From the NCBI RefSeq assembly GCF_016801865.2, contig NC_068939.1, forward strand, positions 150,367,132 through 150,431,131: 64,000 bases of DNA, given 5' to 3'. Shown piece by piece: positions 59,214 through 64,000 of the stretch. This DNA comes from Culex pipiens pallens. Its lineage: Eukaryota; Arthropoda; Insecta; Diptera; Culicidae. The notes below the pieces were generated by a model. That model worked only from the letters and a program-made list of their open reading frames with translations. It did no database searches and was not told the DNA's origin. Each line of letters begins with the position of its first letter. Position 1 is the first letter of the stretch. Both the position numbers and the translations under genes were made by a program.

Positions 59214-60737
59214 TGATTTGTGTTTTTAGACAATTTTTCATCCATTGTTACCAGCAAAATGCATACAGTATGATGAGATTTACTATGTTTTTAGGAAAAC
59301 GGGGTTCACAAAAAAAAACAATTTCAAAGAGATTACAAATACAATATCGAATAGCTAATCCAACATCGAAAAGATACCTGAATTTAAAACGGTTATTTCA
59401 AAACTTTTCTGAAGTCCCAAAAAACCCCGCACTCCCTCTTTCTCTACCGAACGAAAGCGCAATAATCACCATTGATCTATTGCCAGTAATTAATCAAGAT
59501 GCTCCGCCAGCAATAATCAGTTGAAATTAAATTAGGCATAAATTTCACTTGTTCAAGATTATTAAGGACACTTGCCGTTTGCCAACTCGTGGCTGCTGCT
59601 GCCGGAGCAATCGAAAGGAAATTCCGGCTCAAGTGTGTGTGTGTGTACGTGTGGTTAAATTTATCGATATTGGTATGCACCGTACGAAGGCACACAAACA
59701 CACTCCCACACACAAACAACTAATCGGCATCTGAACGACCGACGATACCGTCAACAGTACAGTGCAGTGGACGTAATTGCGTTGTGGAAGTGGCGTTGGT
59801 GGTCCTGGAATGTGAATTGCAATTCAATGTGTCGTCTCGATTGCATCGGTGTACGTGTGTGAGTGTGGGTGCATGTGTTGAGAGTTTTCGACGTACGAGG
59901 GGTTTATTCGCACATAAATTTTACGAAAACATGGACCATGTTAGAACCCGAGCCAACCGTATTAGGGATCATTTATTTTGTTTGCGTTAAACTTAGCATA
60001 AAGGATGTTCATCCTTGGGCCATTGTTTACGTTGCTCAATTTGGTAATATAATAAAAATTCTTTAGGTCAAGATTGAACAAATTACATTTCTGTGAAGAC
60101 ACTGCATTAATATAGGAACAGCATGTATTTTCTTATGACATCTAACGTTGGCTTACGCAGAACCCTTTAAATTTTAATAAGCAAATTTAAATTATGATCA
60201 ATAATCTAAGAAGTTCATATCATCAGAGTTTTGATTTATTCAATTTAATATCATGAACATTTGTAAAAGTAACACTAGTACTTAATAGAACATGCTGGTC
60301 TATGGTGTTTTTATAAAGAAATATGTTGTTGAATAATATTGATAATTTGTTTCATTTGTTCTTTTCAAAGTTCAATGAAATTTAAATTTCGAAGATTAAT
60401 ATCTGTAAACCACACAGTTTTGAAATTCCTTTCAGCTGTGTGTTACACTTATTCATGTTTAATGAATTATTGCATTTACTCTAAACTAAACTGTAAACAA
60501 TAGTAAGGCCGTTACAAATATTTTTCGATGTTTATGACCCCCCTCCCTTTCAAAATCGGCCCGAAAAGTAGGCGTGCAAAAAACTATTTTTTTCAAAAAT
60601 CTTTACAATTTCAATGGAAATAGAAGTCATTCAATAATTACATTAAGCATACTTGGAATCGCTCAAAATTTTTAGATTTTTTGTGAAATTGCAAATTCAA
60701 ATCATTAAAATTAGGATCATTTTTTTTGAAAAAAAAT
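59214..60737. other. Non-coding DNA with GT-rich unique island
   Basis: 59560-59960 is complex and rich in GTGTGT and CACACA words (GT run at 59634-59647). It might be regulatory or intronic. The rest is AT-rich. No gene is supported. Confidence 0.4.
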
Positions 60738-60857
60738 GTAGGGGAAAGTGGGACAAGACGACCATATGGGACAAGAGGAACAATCGATCGTTATTCTTAC
60801 AATTTCCGATATTTCCAATATGAGGAATTGTTACTAGCAATGCAATAAGTTAATTCT
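60738..60857. repeat. Possible transposon end (GTAGGGGAAAGTGGGACAAG)
   Basis: GTAGGGGAAAGTGGGACAAG followed by ACCATATGGGACAAGAGGAA has the look of a transposon terminus with a sub-terminal repeat of GGGACAAG. The N gap cuts it off, so the other end cannot be checked. Confidence 0.35.
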
Positions 60858-60957
60858 NNNNNNNNNNNNNNNNNNNNNNNNNNNNNNNNNNNNNNNNNNN
60901 NNNNNNNNNNNNNNNNNNNNNNNNNNNNNNNNNNNNNNNNNNNNNNNNNNNNNNNNN
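60858..60957. other. Assembly gap of 100 N
   Basis: A run of exactly 100 undetermined bases, the usual placeholder for a gap of unknown length. Any reading frame drawn across it is meaningless. Confidence 0.99.
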
Positions 60958-61182
60958 TGTTTGAATGAGGTAAATTTTTAAACATATTGAACAATACTAA
61001 CAGAAAATGATGGTTAAGGGTTCGTCTTATAAATCCATCTGCCGTATAATCATGGGGATCAGAAGGATCGTGAGAATTTTTCTTGCGTAAGGGTCGTTTA
61101 CTTTTATGCCATCCCCATTGCTCTAGAATCTTTAACTCAGTGTCGCGACGTTTAAACTTTGCGTCTGAATCTTCTTGAGAAC
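60958..61182 (-). CDS. Partial exon of an unidentified gene or transposon, cut by the gap
   Basis: After a good acceptor (TTAACATATTTTTCAG on the minus strand, AG ending at 61183) a frame of 75 codons stays open into the N gap: it begins GSQEDSDAKFKRRDTELK, passes WGWHKSKRPLRKKNS and reaches FNMFKNLPHSN. It is rich in charged residues and looks coding. I do not recognise the family. It may be a host exon or part of the transposon whose end lies at 60738. Confidence 0.4.
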
Positions 61183-61908
61183 CTGAAAAATATGTTAATA
61201 AAATTAATGAAGATGCATACAAATTAGTGCGTCCCAAAAAAAAAACAAAGTCGAGGAAACGTGCTCACTAGCGTTGTGCGTGGATACATGAAAAAAACAA
61301 TTACGGAAGATTTCACTTTTACCTCTTGTTATGGAAAATGTGCCTATGTGAATCAAATGGGATAACAACTCGGAGGTCTCCGGTTAGAATCCTGCGACGG
61401 GCGCTAAACAAGCTAAGTGTTAAATTCAGCACCCTCTAGAATTCAGCACAAACTCGCATTAGGCTAGGCTAGTGAAAAAAATATAATTTAACTCAAACAT
61501 GACGAACTCCTTGTCAGAATGTCCTGATGCACCAGCGTGTTTGGTTCATGGATGCGGCACTCATTGACACCGTTTTTAAACTATGCAAAGTAAACCGATT
61601 TTATTGCGCGAACCGAAAAACGTTTATTTTAAAACGCGTAACCGTCTGGCGTAGTAGGCAGTAGGCACATTTTTTTTTCTTACATACTAGATATTATTTC
61701 TATTGTACAGATTTTTTCGTAGTTCCGGTTTAGACATGTCGAAATGTGTGTACTGGGAATTTTCATTATAAAAGCGCATCATTTGATTTAGTGGCGATTT
61801 TTTCCAAATAATTTGTGGTTTATACAGTTATTCTAAAATGTGGTGAATGTCTAAGAGTACGGCTTGGTTCATGAATACTATTGCCACAGACAACAGACGT
61901 TTTGGCTG
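61183..61908. other. Non-coding DNA with a tRNA-like fragment
   Basis: 61350-61410 contains GGAGGTCTCCGGTTAGAATC, a degraded T-arm and B box, possibly a SINE remnant. 61500-61900 is probably the 3' part of the decayed non-LTR element that follows. No gene is supported. Confidence 0.4.
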
Positions 61909-62400
61909 GATCAACCACCTTGTGTAAACACATGCAACGGTTTTATCGAGAGCAAGCCGTTTGTGGCGCTGTCGTTGCAGAGGAGTATGGCAAATTTACG
62001 AGGTTCTTGTGATGATTGTATGTTTATGAGCATGCAGCGTGCTTCATACGATGGGAGAGGAAATGCAGTCCAGTTAAGTTTACGTAGTGCGTACAGTAAG
62101 AATTGTTTTTGAACATATTCAATACGTGCTTGGTGTACGGCATAGTATGTATTCCAGACTATACTACATTATTCCAAAATTGGCCTGACATACGTTACAT
62201 AGAGTAATTTAATAGTATACGGGTCCTGGAAGTTGAATGCAAAGCGCTTTATAAAGACTAATGTACTAAGTTAGTTGTGAGTCCAGGATGACACCTAGAT
62301 CACGTACTACTTTGCATTTTCTACTGGTTGGTTTCCTAATAATACTGTTATGTTCGGTGTTTCATGTTTTCTGCTGAAGGCAATGGAATTACATTTCTAG
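61909..62400 (-). pseudogene. Decayed Jockey-like non-LTR reverse transcriptase fragment
   Basis: On the minus strand the end of a reverse transcriptase is readable with breaks: KCNSIAFSRKHE (from about 62400), then after a 1-base shift VVRDLGVILDSQLT and a stop, then in another frame LLYVTYVRPILE, an in-frame TAA, and CSIVWNTYYAVHQARIEYVQ followed by LLYALRKLNW and PLPSYEARC. The blocks DLGVILDS, YVRPILE.CS.VW and RIE.VQ..F are the classic late reverse-transcriptase and thumb motifs of Jockey-clade elements. At least two shifts and two stops show it is dead. Confidence 0.85.
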
Positions 62401-63506
62401 AGTATTCATTTACTGATGGCAACTGACGTTGATAAATAATGCAAAACAAAATCAACTTGATCTAAAAAAAACCAAACGAAACAGAAAGATTGGTTCAATT
62501 ATTGAAAATTTCGTTAGATACGGCGGATGCCAAGGACGGTTCATTGGGAAGGATGGTTCCGGAAGCAATCCTGAACAGTTTTGGGCGACGGCCAGTAGAA
62601 CGCTAGAATAATTCAGGCAGACTATTTGTTTACTAACCCCCAACGGAACTTTTGCATTGTTTTCCAAGAGTTTTTAAACTAAAAAAAGGCGGAATTAAGC
62701 ATTTTGTTTTGTAATTTACGCCAAAACGAGTATTTTGTGAAAGGCTATTCCATAAAACGCGCGCTCTCTCTCTCTCTTGTATTTATATTTCTGCTTTCGC
62801 CTATCACGCGTTGTGACAAACAAAGGCCTGCGCTGAAAGTTGAAACGTCAAAACTCCTCTTGCGGCACATTGTTTGGTCCGTTTCGTCGTGATCGTCGCG
62901 GTTCTCGATTGTTTATCAACATATTCACTGTTTTCGCGTTCGTGTGTTGTGTTTTCAAAAGTGAGTGTAAAAAGAACTGCCTTTCATCCTCGCAGAAACT
63001 ATTGGCTGCGTTTGTTAACACCCGCGAGCAGCTAGAATTTTTTTCCCTAATTCCGTCCAGCGAAATCGAAGCCGCCAAGGTTAAAAAGAAACACAATTGA
63101 GTGTTTTTTTTCGGATCGTTTGTTTCAGAAGTGTCTGCTTGTAAAATACTACGTGAAACTCCGGCAGGTTTGTTTACTTCCCTGAACTGGCCGTTCGAAT
63201 CAACCAAAACAAATCAACCGGAAAACCATGCAATTTTTTATTAAATTTTAATGCAAACAAACATGTTGTTTCAGATTTTGACGCAAAGTACCTTTTCAGA
63301 TTTGCGATTCCGACCCCGGCTGTCACGAACAAGGACGTATTTTTAGCGACAGATTCTATCGGTGAATCCGGATTGTGTGGACCTGATCGTGTGCATTGTA
63401 GTGGACATTGTCGAGGATGGTCGTGGGCAAAGTACGTCGCGGTCAATTATATTTAGCATATTTAGCTTATTTTCCCTTCTCCTGAGCAACATTTGAAAGG
63501 GTTGAT
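62401..63506. other. Unique DNA with a possible 5' exon
   Basis: 62690-63100 is GC-richer, with a CT microsatellite (62764-62780). A possible first exon ends before GTGAGT at about 62960. The 86-codon frame 62840-63100 ends SEIEAAKVKKKHN and cannot be assigned. This may be a promoter and 5' exon or the internal part of a retrotransposon. I cannot decide. Confidence 0.3.
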
Positions 63507-63560
63507 ACTCTTACGGCCTTTCATTTCATGTGCTATAGTCGGAATAAAGGCCGTAAGAGT
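63507..63560. repeat. Perfect 15-bp hairpin
   Basis: ACTCTTACGGCCTTT at 63507-63521 pairs perfectly with AAAGGCCGTAAGAGT at 63546-63560 across a 24-base loop. The proposed LTR end falls in the loop. Confidence 0.85.
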
Positions 63561-63714
63561 TCTCCTATTGGACTTTTAGAGCAAAGGCAAAACACGTCCG
63601 ACTCGGGAGAGAGAATGCACACGAATGAATGTTTATTAGTAAGAATAAAAAGAATACATAGAATAAAAAAAGGCGCGCGGTGTTTGACGGCACGGCATGG
63701 TTGCCAGTTTAACA
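63531..63714 (-). mobile_element. Probable LTR of a copia-type retrotransposon
   Basis: On the minus strand a purine tract GAGGAGGAG (plus-strand 63715-63723) is followed by TGTTAAACTGGC, the layout of polypurine tract then LTR in Ty1/copia elements. The LTR would be about 184 bp, contain AATAAA (near 63632) and end CA near 63531. A second GGAGGAGTGTTA lies 31 bp upstream. The other LTR is outside the window or absent, so the call rests on layout. Confidence 0.4.
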
Positions 63715-63723
63715 CTCCTCCTC

Positions 63724-63962
63724 AACGCGCGATCGCCAAATAACACTCCTCCTGAACGTTCTGTGGCTCCTCCTACATCACAGGCACAATTCTTGTTCCG
63801 AATCGTCAGTCATGTGCGTGTCTACGATGGCAGTAAGGATGCACTCTGCAACAGTCGCTGGTTTTGGCTCCTCCGTAACCGGCAGCTTGTCACGTTGATT
63901 CTCAAGACCTCCTGATGCAGCCTTCTTGCGTCGACCTGAACTGTACTTCACCAAACGCAGGT
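63724..63962 (-). CDS. Possible 3' end of retrotransposon internal region
   Basis: A minus-strand frame (63778 upward) reads LVKYSSGRRKKAASGG, then PVTEEPKPATVAECILTAIV and ends EQELCL, about 36 bp before the purine tract. The adjacent MITE start at 63963 truncates it on the other side. It could be the tail of a copia polyprotein or an unrelated exon; no catalytic motif is visible. Confidence 0.25.
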
Positions 63963-64000
63963 ACACAGAAAAAAAAATCATGGTAATATTACATCTGGGA
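63963..64000. mobile_element. Start of an ACACAG-type MITE, cut by the window edge
   Basis: ACACAGAAAAAAAAATCATG, then GTAATATTACATCTGG, is the reverse complement of the right end of the element at 5020-5226, with few differences. Confidence 0.6.

Noticed and set aside
58785..59524. Lys-Ser-Gln-rich and Phe-Leu-Cys-rich long open frames
   Set aside because: They are produced by the 7-bp minisatellite, which has no stop in several frames.
60797..61237. 146-codon minus frame that runs across the N gap
   Set aside because: It includes 34 undetermined codons and an intron-like start; only the part after the splice acceptor is retained as a possible exon.

Overview
The window is nuclear DNA of an insect, most likely a culicine mosquito and probably Culex. 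Three things point there: an intron-containing insect-type mitochondrial aldehyde dehydrogenase; AT-rich intergenic DNA packed with short non-autonomous DNA transposons nested in one another; and tRNA-derived SINEs. The genus is an inference; the sequence alone does not prove it. A run of 100 N at 60858-60957 shows this is a draft scaffold.

Layout. 1-6190: AT-rich DNA with MITE-like elements, two adjacent tRNA-like sequences (3631-3834) and the end of an ancient hAT-type transposon (about 5885-6010). 6197-11206 (minus): the only gene recognised with certainty, an ALDH2-type mitochondrial aldehyde dehydrogenase in five exons totalling 517 codons. Its 3.1 kb second intron carries a near-perfect long inverted repeat and two MITEs. 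11410-14040: a 2.6 kb foldback element directly upstream of the gene, with another MITE inside it. 14.6-19 kb: four copies of a roughly 445-bp family with CCCGGGCAGACGG termini, one split by another repeat. 19.9-21.0 kb: a possible small spliced transcript. 21.6-57.6 kb: transposon-dominated DNA with further long inverted repeats (24481-26105, 31635-32921, 47062-47742), further copies of the CCCGGGCAGACGG family (one inserted inside another copy), SINEs, a TTAA-flanked MITE holding a SINE with its target duplication, TA-flanked MITEs and a textbook hAT MITE with an 8-bp duplication. Islands of non-repetitive DNA lie between them; one (51500-51895) looks like the 5' exon of a secreted or membrane protein gene. 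58892-59213: a 7-bp minisatellite. 60.7-64 kb: an unidentified partial exon beside the N gap, a decayed Jockey-like reverse transcriptase, and a probable copia-type LTR.

How it fits together. The gene codes for an NAD-dependent mitochondrial aldehyde oxidiser; no other gene in the window is linked to it. Everything else is best read as layers of transposition. The main novelty candidates are: (1) several different foldback families, with arms of about 300-750 bp, that share the same short sequence modules in the same relative order; (2) one such foldback inside the ALDH intron, where transcription must make a hairpin of more than 600 bp; (3) a non-autonomous family with 2-bp target duplications, one copy inserted into another; and (4) a composite SINE with two convergent tRNA-like heads. 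Other open reading frames of 60-130 codons show no recognisable homology, and most lie inside repeats.
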